Shown here: positions 55,240 through 64,000 of the stretch, one piece after another
How the letters are laid out: each line of letters opens with the position of its first letter
How positions within the stretch are numbered: position 1 is the stretch's first letter
Assembly: GCA_027533395.1 (NCBI GenBank)
Contig: JAPZUF010000011.1
Coordinates: forward strand, 1-64,000
DNA length: 64,000 bases
Origin: Cyclobacteriaceae bacterium
GTDB taxonomy: Bacteria > Bacteroidota > Bacteroidia > Cytophagales > Cyclobacteriaceae
Direction of reading: 5' to 3'
Program-made: the position numbers and the translations under genes
The notes under the pieces: model-generated
Told to the model about the DNA's origin: nothing
Database searches by the model: none
Seen by the model: only the letters and a program-made list of their open reading frames with translations

Positions 55240-55875
55240 ATGGGAGTTGCCGAAAGAAAAGAAAGACATCGTGAAGACCTGAAAAATGAAATTTTGCAGG
55301 CAGCGAAATCGCTTTTTACGGAGAAAGGTTACGAGGCTACTTCTATCAGAGCCATAGCAGAGAAAATTGAATACTCTCCGGCTACGATTTATTTATATTA
55401 TAAAGACAAAAATGAAATCGTGCATGCTTTGCATCGAGATGGTTTCAGGTTATTGGTAAGCCATTTCGAAGTTTTAAATACGGTTTCGCACCCGTTTGAA
55501 AGATTGAAAGCAATGGGCAGGGCGTACATTCAGTTTGCAATGCAAAATCCGGATGTGTATAAGCTTCTTTTTATTATGGAAGAGCCGTTGAAACATGTAG
55601 CGAATTGTTTTGAAGAGTGGGATGAAGGTGATCGTGCATTTGATATTTTAAGAAAGACGATTATTGAATGCCAAGCGGAAGGTTATTTTAAGAACATGGA
55701 TAACACGTTGCTTGCTTTTACAATTTGGAGTACAATGCATGGGTTGTGTACACTGAAAAGCAGCGGGCATTTAGGGCATGTAGGTGTGGCACGTGCTAAC
55801 CAATGGAATTTAGATGAGTTAACAGCGATGGCTTACGAAACTTTTGTGGCGATGCTGGAACGAATGAAAACATAA
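55240..55875 (+). CDS. TetR/AcrR family transcriptional regulator
   Basis: 211 residues. HTH at about 12-60 (LKNEILQAAKSLFTEKGYEATSIRAIAEKIEYSPATIYLYYKDK), then a helical ligand-binding domain. It is the first gene of an efflux operon (TolC, adaptor, RND pump), the classic arrangement of a local repressor that releases in the presence of a pump substrate. Two matching palindromes flank it. Confidence 0.93.
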   Translation: MGVAERKERHREDLKNEILQAAKSLFTEKGYEATSIRAIAEKIEYSPATIYLYYKDKNEIVHALHRDGFRLLVSHFEVLNTVSHPFERLKAMGRAYIQFAMQNPDVYKLLFIMEEPLKHVANCFEEWDEGDRAFDILRKTIIECQAEGYFKNMDNTLLAFTIWSTMHGLCTLKSSGHLGHVGVARANQWNLDELTAMAYETFVAMLERMKT

Positions 55876-55893
55876 AATTTTTTTCTTGATTAC

Positions 55894-55906
55894 TTAACAC
55901 TGTTCA
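55894..55906. promoter_or_regulatory. candidate TetR operator 2 (between tetR and TolC gene)
   Basis: TTAACACTGTTCA matches operator 1 at 11 of 13 positions, including the complete AACACTGTT core. It lies 3 bases before the TolC-gene ATG (55909), so it overlaps the translation start region. A regulator bound there could block or pause transcription entering the efflux genes. Confidence 0.45.
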
Positions 55907-55908
55907 TA

Positions 55909-57270
55909 ATGAAAACACTATTTATTAATGTGTCTTTTTTGTCACTTTTGCTTTTGCCTTTTGGGGGAAAAGCACAAGATTCGCTAGATGTTTATATCCA
56001 AGAAGGACTAACGAATAATCTCGTTTTACAACAGAAAAACATTTCGTTAGAAAAAGCTTTGCTTTCACTCAAAATTGCTGAAGGTATGTTTTTACCTTCT
56101 GTTTCGCTATTAGGAAATTATACAGATGGTGATGGAGGGCGAAATATTTCTATTCCTCTTGGGGATTTATTGAATGGTGTGTATAGCACTTTAAATAATT
56201 TGACCAGCACGAATAACTTTCCACAGGTTGATAATGTAAACACTAATTTCTTTCCGCAAGAATTTTATGACGTAAGAGCTAGGATTTCGGCACCGATAGT
56301 AAACACAGATTTAATTTATAACAGAAACATTCAGCGTAAACAACAAACATTACAAGAGTTTGAAGTTGTTATTTACAAACGTGAGTTGGTTAAGAATATT
56401 AAAACTGCATATTACCAATACATCAGCGCGAACCAAGCTAAAAAAATTTATGAGAGTGCACTTGTTCGCGCCCAAGAAGGTAAACGCGTAAATGAATCTT
56501 TACTGGCAAATGGCAAAGCGGTGCCTGCCTACTTGCTACGTTCGCAGAGTGAAATTGAACAAACTTTAGCGCAAATACATGCTGCTGCTGTTCAGGAAAA
56601 TAACGCTCAGCTATATTTTAATTTCTTATTGAACCGACCCGCAGACTCGCCTATCACCATTTCCATTTCTAAGGAAGATGCTTTAACACAAGCTAATCGC
56701 TTAACGCTTACCGAAACCTTACCAAGTAACAGAGAAGAATTACAACAAGTGGCCACAGGATTAAGCATCAACCAGGATATAGTAAAAATGAAACAAAGTT
56801 TTTGGATACCTCGCTTAAGTGGTTTTGCAGATTTTGGTGCGCAAGCTGAAAACTTACGTTATAGCAATCAGGCAAATTATTATTTACTTGGTTTACAACT
56901 CGAGATGCCGATTTTTGCAGGTTTTACAAATCGTTATAAAATTAAGCAAGCCAAATTAGATGTTACCAGCTCGAACCATCAGCAAGAATTAGTTAGACAG
57001 CAGCTAAACATGGCTAGCAAAATTGCGAATAACCAGGTTACTGTTGCCACACAAAATTTAAAATCTGCTTTAAAGCAAGAAGAAGCCGCTTTAAGTTATC
57101 AACGTTTAATAGAAAAAGGATACAAAGAAGGTGTAAACACTTTCATCGAAACAATTGATGCGCGCAATCAACTTACAACCGCACAATTGCAAGTAGTTAT
57201 TTTATCCTATCAGGTTTTAATCGCACAAGCTGCTTACGAAAGAGAAGTGGCCTCTTATCAATTTAAATAA
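55909..57270 (+). CDS. TolC family outer-membrane efflux protein
   Basis: 453 residues with signal peptide (LLLLPFGGKAQ). Two repeats of the outer-membrane efflux domain (about 30-230 and 270-450), with long helices (KKIYESALVRAQEGKRVNESLL) and a beta segment ARISAPIVNTDLIYNRNIQ. It forms the exit duct. It is followed after 18 bases by the adaptor gene. Confidence 0.92.
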   Translation: MKTLFINVSFLSLLLLPFGGKAQDSLDVYIQEGLTNNLVLQQKNISLEKALLSLKIAEGMFLPSVSLLGNYTDGDGGRNISIPLGDLLNGVYSTLNNLTSTNNFPQVDNVNTNFFPQEFYDVRARISAPIVNTDLIYNRNIQRKQQTLQEFEVVIYKRELVKNIKTAYYQYISANQAKKIYESALVRAQEGKRVNESLLANGKAVPAYLLRSQSEIEQTLAQIHAAAVQENNAQLYFNFLLNRPADSPITISISKEDALTQANRLTLTETLPSNREELQQVATGLSINQDIVKMKQSFWIPRLSGFADFGAQAENLRYSNQANYYLLGLQLEMPIFAGFTNRYKIKQAKLDVTSSNHQQELVRQQLNMASKIANNQVTVATQNLKSALKQEEAALSYQRLIEKGYKEGVNTFIETIDARNQLTTAQLQVVILSYQVLIAQAAYEREVASYQFK

Positions 57271-57288
57271 CCATCATTCCAAATACTT

Positions 57289-58341
57289 ATGAAAATCAAT
57301 CAACCATTTTTACTCGTGCTTGTTTTGCCTTTGTTTTGGCAAGCTTGCACCAGCAACGCAGAAAATAAAACAAGCGAAGCAAACAAAAGCGAAGGTGCTA
57401 TTCCGGTGAAGTTATTACCAATAGAAAAACAAAATTTATCAAGCGTGATTCAGACATCAGGAACATTTAATGCTGATAATGAGCCATATTTAAGTTTTAA
57501 AATTGGTGGTGTAATCGATAAAATTTATGTGAAGGAGGGAGACAAAATTAGGAAAGGTCAGCTGCTCGCTTCTCTGAATTTAACGGAAATAAATGCGCAA
57601 GTAGCGCAAGCAAAATTAGCTTTAGAGAAAGCAGAACGTGATAAAAACAGAGCTGAAAAATTATACCGTGATAGTGTAGCAACACTTGAACAATTTCAAA
57701 ATGCCCAAACCGGATTTGAAGTAGCGCGCAAACAATATGATGCAGCCCTGTTTAATAAAACCTATGCTGAAATTCGCGCTGTGGAAGATGGTTTTGTATT
57801 AAGGAAATTAGCCAATGAAGGACAAGTAGTTTCAACTGGAAACAGTGTTTTGCAAACCAATAATGCAGGCAACAATAACTGGAAATTAAAAATTACCTTG
57901 AGCGATGTGCAGTGGGCAGCATGCCGTATAGGAGACCGTGTAAAAATAGAAACTGAGTTAAGTGAACTTAAAAATCTGGAAGGAAAAATTACACGCAAAA
58001 GTGAAACAACCGATATGGCTAGCGGAGCTTTCTATGCAGAAGTAAGCGTAAACGAAAAAGTAAATCTCGCCAGTGGTTTGTTTGCTAAAGCTTGGGTACA
58101 AACGCAAAATAACCAACAAGGTTGGAGAATACCTTACGATGCTTTGTTAGATGGTGATGGTGGCAATGGTTATGTGTTTACCACCCAAGACAAAAAAACA
58201 GTTCAAAAAACACCTGTTGTAATTGCCACAATCGAAAAAGATTTTGTGGTTGTACAAGCCGGATTAGAACAAGCTGGTTATGTGGTGGCAAGTGGCAGTG
58301 CATATCTGCGCCAAGGCTCTGCGATTGTGGAAGTAAAGTAA
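57289..58341 (+). CDS. RND efflux periplasmic adaptor (membrane fusion protein)
   Basis: 350-residue lipoprotein (Cys20 in LFWQAC). It has the biotinyl-lipoyl half motifs (SFKIGGVIDKIYVKEGDKIRKGQLLASLN and AEIRAVEDGFVLRKLANEGQVV), a short hairpin (about 100-145) between them, and a C-terminal beta-barrel region. It joins the pump to the TolC duct. Confidence 0.93.
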   Translation: MKINQPFLLVLVLPLFWQACTSNAENKTSEANKSEGAIPVKLLPIEKQNLSSVIQTSGTFNADNEPYLSFKIGGVIDKIYVKEGDKIRKGQLLASLNLTEINAQVAQAKLALEKAERDKNRAEKLYRDSVATLEQFQNAQTGFEVARKQYDAALFNKTYAEIRAVEDGFVLRKLANEGQVVSTGNSVLQTNNAGNNNWKLKITLSDVQWAACRIGDRVKIETELSELKNLEGKITRKSETTDMASGAFYAEVSVNEKVNLASGLFAKAWVQTQNNQQGWRIPYDALLDGDGGNGYVFTTQDKKTVQKTPVVIATIEKDFVVVQAGLEQAGYVVASGSAYLRQGSAIVEVK

Positions 58342-58363
58342 TCATCCGAAAAAAATCATTGGT

Positions 58364-61300
58364 ATGAAAATTTCAGATTACGCAGTAAAAAATTATCAGT
58401 TTACACTGGTTATTTTTTTAATGATTATCGCCTTAGGTGTTACAACCATTTTAAATATGCCACGCTCAGAAGACCCTGAGCTTAACGCACCACAATATCC
58501 GATTGTAGCTGTTTTTCCGGGTACGAGTCCGAAAGACATGGAAGAGTTGGTGGTGAAACCGATGGAAAGAAAAATCTCAGAATTGAAAGACATCAAGAAA
58601 ATAAAAACGAATATTTCGGATGGTGTAGCTGTATTGTTTGTGGAATATAAATACGAAAGCGATGTTGACGAGAAATACAATGAATTGGTACGTGAAGTAA
58701 ACGCTTTGCGTAATGAGTTGCCTGCCAACCTCGCTAGCTTAGAAGTGCGAAGGGTTTTACCTTCGGATGTAAACATTATACAAGTTGCCTTAGTATCGGA
58801 AAATGCTTCGCGTGATAAACTCAAATTTTATGCAGAAGAGTTACAAGAAGAATTAGAAAAAATAAAACAACTTAAAAATGTTAAAATTCATGGCTTGCCC
58901 GATCAAATTGTTCGAATTGATTTACAATTAGATAAACTCGCTCAATGGAAAATACCATTAGAAGCTGTGATTGGAAGTTTACAAAGTGAAGTTGCTAATA
59001 TTCCCGGAGGAAGTGTTGATGCTGGCACAAAATCGTTTAACATCAAAACCAGCGGTAATTATAAAAATGCCGATGAGGTTGCCAACACCATCATCTACTC
59101 TGTAAATGGTAAAAACATTTTCTTAAAAGATGTTGCACGTGTTTATCCTTCTTTTGAAGATGAAACGCACATTACAAGATTAAATGGGTATAGAAGTGTT
59201 TTTGTTACCGCTGCGCAAAAGCCTGGAGAGAATATTTCTAAAACACAGAAAATTTACCAACCTGTTATTGAATCATTTCAGAAATCATTACCATCTAATA
59301 TTGATTTGGTTCATCATTTCGACCAAGCTGATAATGTAAACAAAAGATTGAAAGGCTTAGGCTTTGATTTCATTTTAGCAATTCTACTAGTTGCCATTAC
59401 TTTATTACCTCTCGGACAACGAGCTGCAATAATTGTGATGATATCCATTCCGCTTTCTTTGGCCATCGGAATTGTAATCATGAATTACTTTGGCTATAAC
59501 TTAAATCAGTTAAGCATTGTTGGATTAGTTGTTGCATTAGGTTTATTAGTTGACGATAGCATTGTTGTTGTTGAAAACATTGAACGTTGGATGCGCGAAG
59601 GGCACTCGCGCCTAGAGGCTACATTAAAGGCTACACAACAAATTGGTTTAGCTGTGGTGGGTTGTACCGCTACATTAATTATAGCCTTTCTTCCTTTGGT
59701 ATTTTTACCCGAAGCAGCCGGAGAGTTTATCAGAAGTTTACCCATGGGTGTGATTACTTGCGTGCTTGCATCCATGTTTGTATCGCTAACCATTATTCCT
59801 TTTTTGTCGAGTCGTTTGTTGAAGGAATCGCACGGACATCCGGATGGTAATATTTTTATGCGTGGCTTAAAGAAATTAATTCATGGCAGTTATTCTGTGT
59901 TGTTAGATAAAGCTTTGGCTAAACCATGGTGGACAATCGCTTTTGCGGCCATTCTTTTCTTTGCTTCCTTACAATTGTTTCCGGTAATTGGTTTCAGTTT
60001 ATTTCCTGCTTCTGAAAAACCTCAATTCTTAATTGAGGTTACCACACCTTTACAATCGAATCTGCATTATACCGATAGCATCACCAAAAAGATTGAAACG
60101 GAATTAACTCAACAAAAAGAAATTGAATATTTCGCAACCAATGTAGGAAAAGGAAATCCGAGAATATACTACAACGTTATTCCTGAAAACGAAAGAAAAG
60201 ATTACACACAAATTTTTGTACAACTAAAAGAAGACACATCATCAGAAGAAAAGTTAGCCTTAATTGAATCACTCAGAAAAAAATGGACGCCTTATCCTGG
60301 TGCCAAAGTAGAAGTGAAAAACTTTGAACAAGGTCCGCCAATCAATGCACCAGTTGAAGTAAGAATTTTTGGTGATAACCTGGATACACTGAGAAACATT
60401 GCTGGTAAAGTTGAAAGAATGCTCGAGAAATCAGAAGGGATGATTTACATCAACAATCCGGTTACCCATTTAAAATCTGATATTAAAGTTGATATCAATA
60501 AAGAGAAAGCGCAGATGTTGGGCGTTTCAACTATTACAATAGATAGGACTGTTCGCTTAGCTGTTGCAGGTTTAAACGTTGGAAAGTTTTCGGATGATAA
60601 TGGAGATGAGGTAGAAATAGTATTAACCAAAAATCATGGTTCCGAAACTACACTCGATGCATTAGAACAATTGTTTGTGAATAGTAACCAAGGCAAAGCT
60701 ATTCCGCTGCACCAAGTTGCCAAGCTTACACTAGAAGCATCGCCATTGAATATCAATCATATTGATAAAGTGAGAATGGTGAGTGTTACAGCTTTTGTGC
60801 AAAAAGGATTTTTAGCTGATGAGGTGATTCAGGATGTGATTAATCACATGGATGAATTTAAACTTCCTGTTGGTTATAGTTATGCGATGGGGGGAGAAAT
60901 AGAAAGCAGACAAGAATCTTTCGGTGGATTTGAAAGTGTAGTAATTGTTACCATCTTCTTGTTTATTGCTGTATTGATTCTAGAATTCAGAACCTTTAAG
61001 AGTACGTTAATTGTTTTATCTGTTATACCGCTTGGTGTTGTAGGAGCAGTGTTGGCCTTATTCATTACTGGTAATTCATTATCCTTTGTTGCTATTATTG
61101 GTTTAATTGCGCTGGCCGGTATTGAAGTAAAGAACACAATCTTATTGGTAGATTTTACCAATCAGTTACGCGAGCAAGGGAAATCTTTAGAAGAAGCCAT
61201 TCGCGAAGCAGGTGAAGTAAGATTTTTACCCATCATCTTAACTTCTATGACAGCCATAGGTGGTTTATTACCAATTGCGTTATCATCTAATCCACTGATA

Positions 61301-61411
61301 TCTCCATTAGCGATTGTATTAATTGGTGGATTAATCAGTTCGACTCTATTATCGAGAGTAGTAACGCCTGTGGTGTATAAATTAATTCCTCCAAGGATTG
61401 AGGTGAAATAA
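58364..61411 (+). CDS. RND family efflux permease (AcrB/MexF-like)
   Basis: 1015-residue inner-membrane antiporter with the two-fold RND layout: large periplasmic loops after helix 1 and helix 7, twelve helices. The proton-relay Asp pair is in GLLVDDSIVVVENIERW (helix 4), and a matching GLIALAGIEVKNTILLVDFTNQLREQG lies in helix 10. N-terminus KNYQFTLVIFLMIIALGVTTILNMPRSEDPE is typical. Substrates are unknown; the operon ends with a terminator. Confidence 0.95.
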   Translation: MKISDYAVKNYQFTLVIFLMIIALGVTTILNMPRSEDPELNAPQYPIVAVFPGTSPKDMEELVVKPMERKISELKDIKKIKTNISDGVAVLFVEYKYESDVDEKYNELVREVNALRNELPANLASLEVRRVLPSDVNIIQVALVSENASRDKLKFYAEELQEELEKIKQLKNVKIHGLPDQIVRIDLQLDKLAQWKIPLEAVIGSLQSEVANIPGGSVDAGTKSFNIKTSGNYKNADEVANTIIYSVNGKNIFLKDVARVYPSFEDETHITRLNGYRSVFVTAAQKPGENISKTQKIYQPVIESFQKSLPSNIDLVHHFDQADNVNKRLKGLGFDFILAILLVAITLLPLGQRAAIIVMISIPLSLAIGIVIMNYFGYNLNQLSIVGLVVALGLLVDDSIVVVENIERWMREGHSRLEATLKATQQIGLAVVGCTATLIIAFLPLVFLPEAAGEFIRSLPMGVITCVLASMFVSLTIIPFLSSRLLKESHGHPDGNIFMRGLKKLIHGSYSVLLDKALAKPWWTIAFAAILFFASLQLFPVIGFSLFPASEKPQFLIEVTTPLQSNLHYTDSITKKIETELTQQKEIEYFATNVGKGNPRIYYNVIPENERKDYTQIFVQLKEDTSSEEKLALIESLRKKWTPYPGAKVEVKNFEQGPPINAPVEVRIFGDNLDTLRNIAGKVERMLEKSEGMIYINNPVTHLKSDIKVDINKEKAQMLGVSTITIDRTVRLAVAGLNVGKFSDDNGDEVEIVLTKNHGSETTLDALEQLFVNSNQGKAIPLHQVAKLTLEASPLNINHIDKVRMVSVTAFVQKGFLADEVIQDVINHMDEFKLPVGYSYAMGGEIESRQESFGGFESVVIVTIFLFIAVLILEFRTFKSTLIVLSVIPLGVVGAVLALFITGNSLSFVAIIGLIALAGIEVKNTILLVDFTNQLREQGKSLEEAIREAGEVRFLPIILTSMTAIGGLLPIALSSNPLISPLAIVLIGGLISSTLLSRVVTPVVYKLIPPRIEVK

Positions 61412-61460
61412 AAACCTTAGGTAAACAAAATAATCACAATCAATTTTAGTTAGTAAAACC

Positions 61461-61492
61461 AAACGGTACGACCATTGTTTCGTACCGTTTTT
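61461..61492 (+). terminator. intrinsic terminator after the efflux operon
   Basis: Perfect 11-base-pair stem AAACGGTACGA (61461-61471) / TCGTACCGTTT (61480-61490), then TTGCATTTT. It lies about 50 bases after the RND stop. Confidence 0.8.
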
Positions 61493-61678
61493 GCATTTTA
61501 TCAAAGCAAAGTAAACTCTCGACTTTGGTTATTGAATATTTCTCATCGCGTTAAGGATTGAGATTTTATTCAAAATAGGTCATAAGAAACGAATTAAAGA
61601 TTGAAGTGACCTTTTATAGATACCGCTAAGCGCAAGTTTGGCAATAACTTCGCCTAACAATAAAAAGTAAAAAATGCC

Positions 61679-62848
61679 ATGAAAATAACACCTAAGTTTT
61701 ACCAGCCACTTTGGAAACAAACCGTAGTAACTTTGTATGAAGAAGTATGGCCAGAAGTAATGAAGGCATGGGATGAAAAAAATTATAAACAATCCATTTC
61801 AAATCTTTTGGACTATGTAAATCCTAATATTAAAACACTGTACAAATCATCACAATCACACACGTATCAAATTCCACATGGAAGTTCCATCATTGAAATA
61901 ATGATAAAGGAAAATGATTTAACTATTATAGGAAAACTAGTGTGTATCGAAAAAGCAAACAAAGCAGAAATTATAAAAGAAGTAGCCGAAATAAATTATA
62001 GATTGTTAAAAAGATCTCAGATAAGAATAACTGAGCATGACTTAATTATTTACTATGCTTCATCCTTAGTGAATTGTGAGCCAACAAAAATTTACTCAGT
62101 GTTAAAAGAAATCTGTTATGTCGCAGATCATTATGATGATCTTTTAATTAAAAAATACAATGCAACTCATTTGGCAGAACCGAAAGTTATCAAATTAAAA
62201 AGTACAGATAAAATTTTGGCGAGAAGCATTGCATTGGCCATCCTTGATGAAACAATTTACTATGTTCAATACCTAGAAACTTTAAACTTAACCAACGAAA
62301 TTGTTGATTTACTTGAAATAGCACTATATCGGATTGACCTTGCTCTATCGCCACAAGGTTTATTAAAAAGTAAGCTGGAACAAACTTTAAATTTCATCTC
62401 AGAAAAAAATAATTCAAAGGAAGAAAAAATTGAAATTGGTAAAAACTTTATACAGTTTATCAAACAAATGCCTATACCTGAATTTGACGAACACTTATAT
62501 CAGGCAGAAGTTTTTATTACTCAAAGAGAGATAGTTAGCACTGAATATGTTTATCAAATACTGATTCAATTAAATGATCGATGTCAAAAACTTATTCAAA
62601 ATAATCATAACTATCCTTCTGTTTGCATCCAGTATTTGCATGAATTGTATAGAATACTATATCACTATAACCTAAAGCCAACCCTACACACCAAAATCTT
62701 AAGAATGATTAGAGAAGCTGCTGAAACAAAATGGGAAGAAGCCGCCAGTTTCTTCTTTCTTCAAATCAGTCTGGAAATTAAAAATCATACAACGTTTTCT
62801 TACTTTATAAATGGCAATGAAAAAGATTATTCTAATCTTCATTCATAG
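61679..62848 (+). CDS. unrecognised 389-residue protein
   Basis: ATG 61679 gives 389 residues, no signal peptide and no membrane segment. The first 110 residues are an alpha/beta segment (FYQPLWKQTVVTLYEEVWPEVM, SHTYQIPHGSSIIEIMIKENDLTIIGKLVCIE). The rest is mainly helical and charged, with regular Leu/Ile spacing (NEIVDLLEIALYRIDLALSPQGLL; CIQYLHELYRILYHYNLKP). The N-terminal shape recalls small chaperone/YbjN-type folds, but no motif is decisive. Codon and base use resemble the neighbours. It is alone, between the efflux terminator and a convergent glycosyltransferase gene. Confidence 0.75.
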   Translation: MKITPKFYQPLWKQTVVTLYEEVWPEVMKAWDEKNYKQSISNLLDYVNPNIKTLYKSSQSHTYQIPHGSSIIEIMIKENDLTIIGKLVCIEKANKAEIIKEVAEINYRLLKRSQIRITEHDLIIYYASSLVNCEPTKIYSVLKEICYVADHYDDLLIKKYNATHLAEPKVIKLKSTDKILARSIALAILDETIYYVQYLETLNLTNEIVDLLEIALYRIDLALSPQGLLKSKLEQTLNFISEKNNSKEEKIEIGKNFIQFIKQMPIPEFDEHLYQAEVFITQREIVSTEYVYQILIQLNDRCQKLIQNNHNYPSVCIQYLHELYRILYHYNLKPTLHTKILRMIREAAETKWEEAASFFFLQISLEIKNHTTFSYFINGNEKDYSNLHS

Positions 62849-62943
62849 GCACTGACCAGTTATGCAATATATTTTGAATTTGGAATGAATAGGATGAATA
62901 TCGAAGTAATATAAGCCTCTTCAATAATAAAAATAATTTCAAT

Positions 62944-63984
62944 CTATCTATTTGCCTTTTCCCAAATTACACTTTGTGTGCCTTTAAGGTAACGCCATAA
63001 GCCTGCATAAGCTGCTGCATTCATCAGTAGAATATATCCAGCAATAACCATCGGTTTTGTAATTACCGATTTAGACTTCAAAACTAAGCCAACTAAGCCA
63101 AAAGCAATAGCTAAACTTTCTGCTATCAGCACTAAGCCAAAAAATAAAGATTGTGAATGTGTAGCCAGGATGGCTGTTATCAACCACAACAACGGCAATA
63201 AAAAGGGTACAACAGCCCAACGCAAAAAACGATGCGATACAAATAACAAACTTAACATACCATACTTAAACGGATTTAAAATGCCGGGCAAATAAGCAAG
63301 CGATTGAAAGCCTCCGGCACAAATGCGCACTTTGCGCTTCCATTCATCTGTTAACGATGCTGAAGGCTCTTCAGCCGCATATGCATTGGGTTCGTAAACA
63401 ACTTTAAATCCTCGCATGGCAATGCGCATCGATAGTACAAAATCTTCTATGATGGTGTTGGCTGGTAATTCTTCATATAAATTTCTTCTGAAAGAAAACA
63501 ACTCTCCTGCCGCGCCAACGGTAGAATATAAGTTACTATCAATTTTCTTCAGCCAAGATTCGTAACGCCAATACAATCCTTCTCCTTCTCCTGCCTTTGT
63601 TCCGCTGTTTCTTACTCGCTTTTCTCCAGCCACTGCTCCTACCTTTTCATTTCTATAATGGCGCACAATATTTATAATAGCCTCCTCATTCAGCATACAA
63701 TTTGCATCTGTTAAAATTATAATAGGCGAATGCACCAAAGGCATAATGCGTTGCACCGCTGCTAACTTTCCTTTACGTGTTGGTGTATGATGATGATAAA
63801 TGTTATCGTATTGTTTAATAACTAATTCGCTGCTATCTGTTGACCCATCTGTTACGATATGTATTTTTAATTTGTTAACCGGATATGCCAGCGCCAATGT
63901 ATTTTCTATTTTTTCTGGTAAGATATTGGCTTCGTTATACGCAGCAACAATAAGGGCTACCTCAGGTTCGAATAAACTCTTCAT
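62944..63984 (-). CDS. family 2 glycosyltransferase with C-terminal membrane helices
   Basis: 346 residues. GT-A domain at about 1-230: VALIVAAYNEANILPEKI, DGSTDSS, the DxD-like TDANCMLN, and ED with the product-site Arg motif (EDFVLSMRIAMRGFKVV; WKRKVRICAGGFQ in place of QxxRW). Three or four hydrophobic helices follow (about 240-340). The shape fits processive or lipid-linked synthases of the cellulose/hyaluronan-like clan. No partner gene is in the window; the start is near its edge. Confidence 0.9.
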   Translation of the reverse strand: MKSLFEPEVALIVAAYNEANILPEKIENTLALAYPVNKLKIHIVTDGSTDSSELVIKQYDNIYHHHTPTRKGKLAAVQRIMPLVHSPIIILTDANCMLNEEAIINIVRHYRNEKVGAVAGEKRVRNSGTKAGEGEGLYWRYESWLKKIDSNLYSTVGAAGELFSFRRNLYEELPANTIIEDFVLSMRIAMRGFKVVYEPNAYAAEEPSASLTDEWKRKVRICAGGFQSLAYLPGILNPFKYGMLSLLFVSHRFLRWAVVPFLLPLLWLITAILATHSQSLFFGLVLIAESLAIAFGLVGLVLKSKSVITKPMVIAGYILLMNAAAYAGLWRYLKGTQSVIWEKANR

Positions 63985-64000
63985 GACTATTTTCTTTTTA

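Noticed and set aside
1-64000. CRISPR array, tRNA/rRNA genes, prophage or insertion sequence
   Set aside because: No regularly spaced repeats, cloverleaf, rRNA or transposase/integrase sequence was seen on reading both strands.

Overview
The window comes from a Bacteroidota genome, most likely Cytophagales or a close relative. The evidence is a SusC/SusD pair, a type IX secretion (T9SS) sorting domain, a LytTR two-component system fused to a sensor propeller, bacillithiol genes (BshA, YtxJ), AT-rich DNA, weak Shine-Dalgarno signals, and several promoters of the Bacteroidota type (TTTG or TTG, 19 bases, TAnnTTTG). No rRNA, tRNA, CRISPR array, phage or complete insertion sequence was seen.

Layout. 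1-11.5 kb (minus strand) is the S10-spc ribosomal protein supercluster from rplC to rpmJ, with secY, map and infA. It begins at rplC, with no rpsJ ahead of it, and has an internal promoter and hairpin between rpsN and rpsH. 11.7-13.7 kb is a FecCD-type ABC importer pair. 13.7-21.7 kb (minus) holds SusD, a SusC interrupted by one in-frame TAA, an enolase-superfamily dipeptide epimerase/DgcA-like racemase, a DUF1611/DgcN-like protein and a class-A-like serine hydrolase lipoprotein. Together these look like a D-amino-acid or muropeptide salvage locus. 21.8-29.7 kb has a lipocalin-like protein, rlmN, a sensor kinase/LytTR regulator pair and surface lipoproteins. 29.8-33.6 kb (minus) is a small membrane protein, mutL and two rhomboid proteases. 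33.6-38.3 kb has a degenerate GH3/beta-lactamase fusion, bshA and a fatty acid hydroxylase. 38.4-42 kb carries the threonine degradation genes kbl and tdh, divergently arranged, and a T9SS cargo gene with two lesions.

42-54.7 kb (mostly plus) is a housekeeping and envelope region: enoyl-CoA hydratase, flippase, TPR protein, DUF4292 lipoprotein, EnvC-like activator, TatA, GatA, an MltD-like transglycosylase, DUF4837, YtxJ, OsmC and TonB. 55-61.4 kb is a TetR-TolC-MFP-RND efflux operon with two near-identical 13-base palindromes, one before tetR and one before the TolC gene. The end holds one unrecognised protein gene and a family 2 glycosyltransferase.

The most notable observations are: the DgcN/DgcA-like pair beside SusC/D and a serine hydrolase; two genes broken by in-frame TAA (one also by a homopolymer frameshift); the promoter/hairpin inside the ribosomal operon; the paired TetR operator candidates; a MutL whose endonuclease motif has lost its acidic and His residues; and two short palindromic repeat-like elements. 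All family assignments are by reading motifs; no database search was run.
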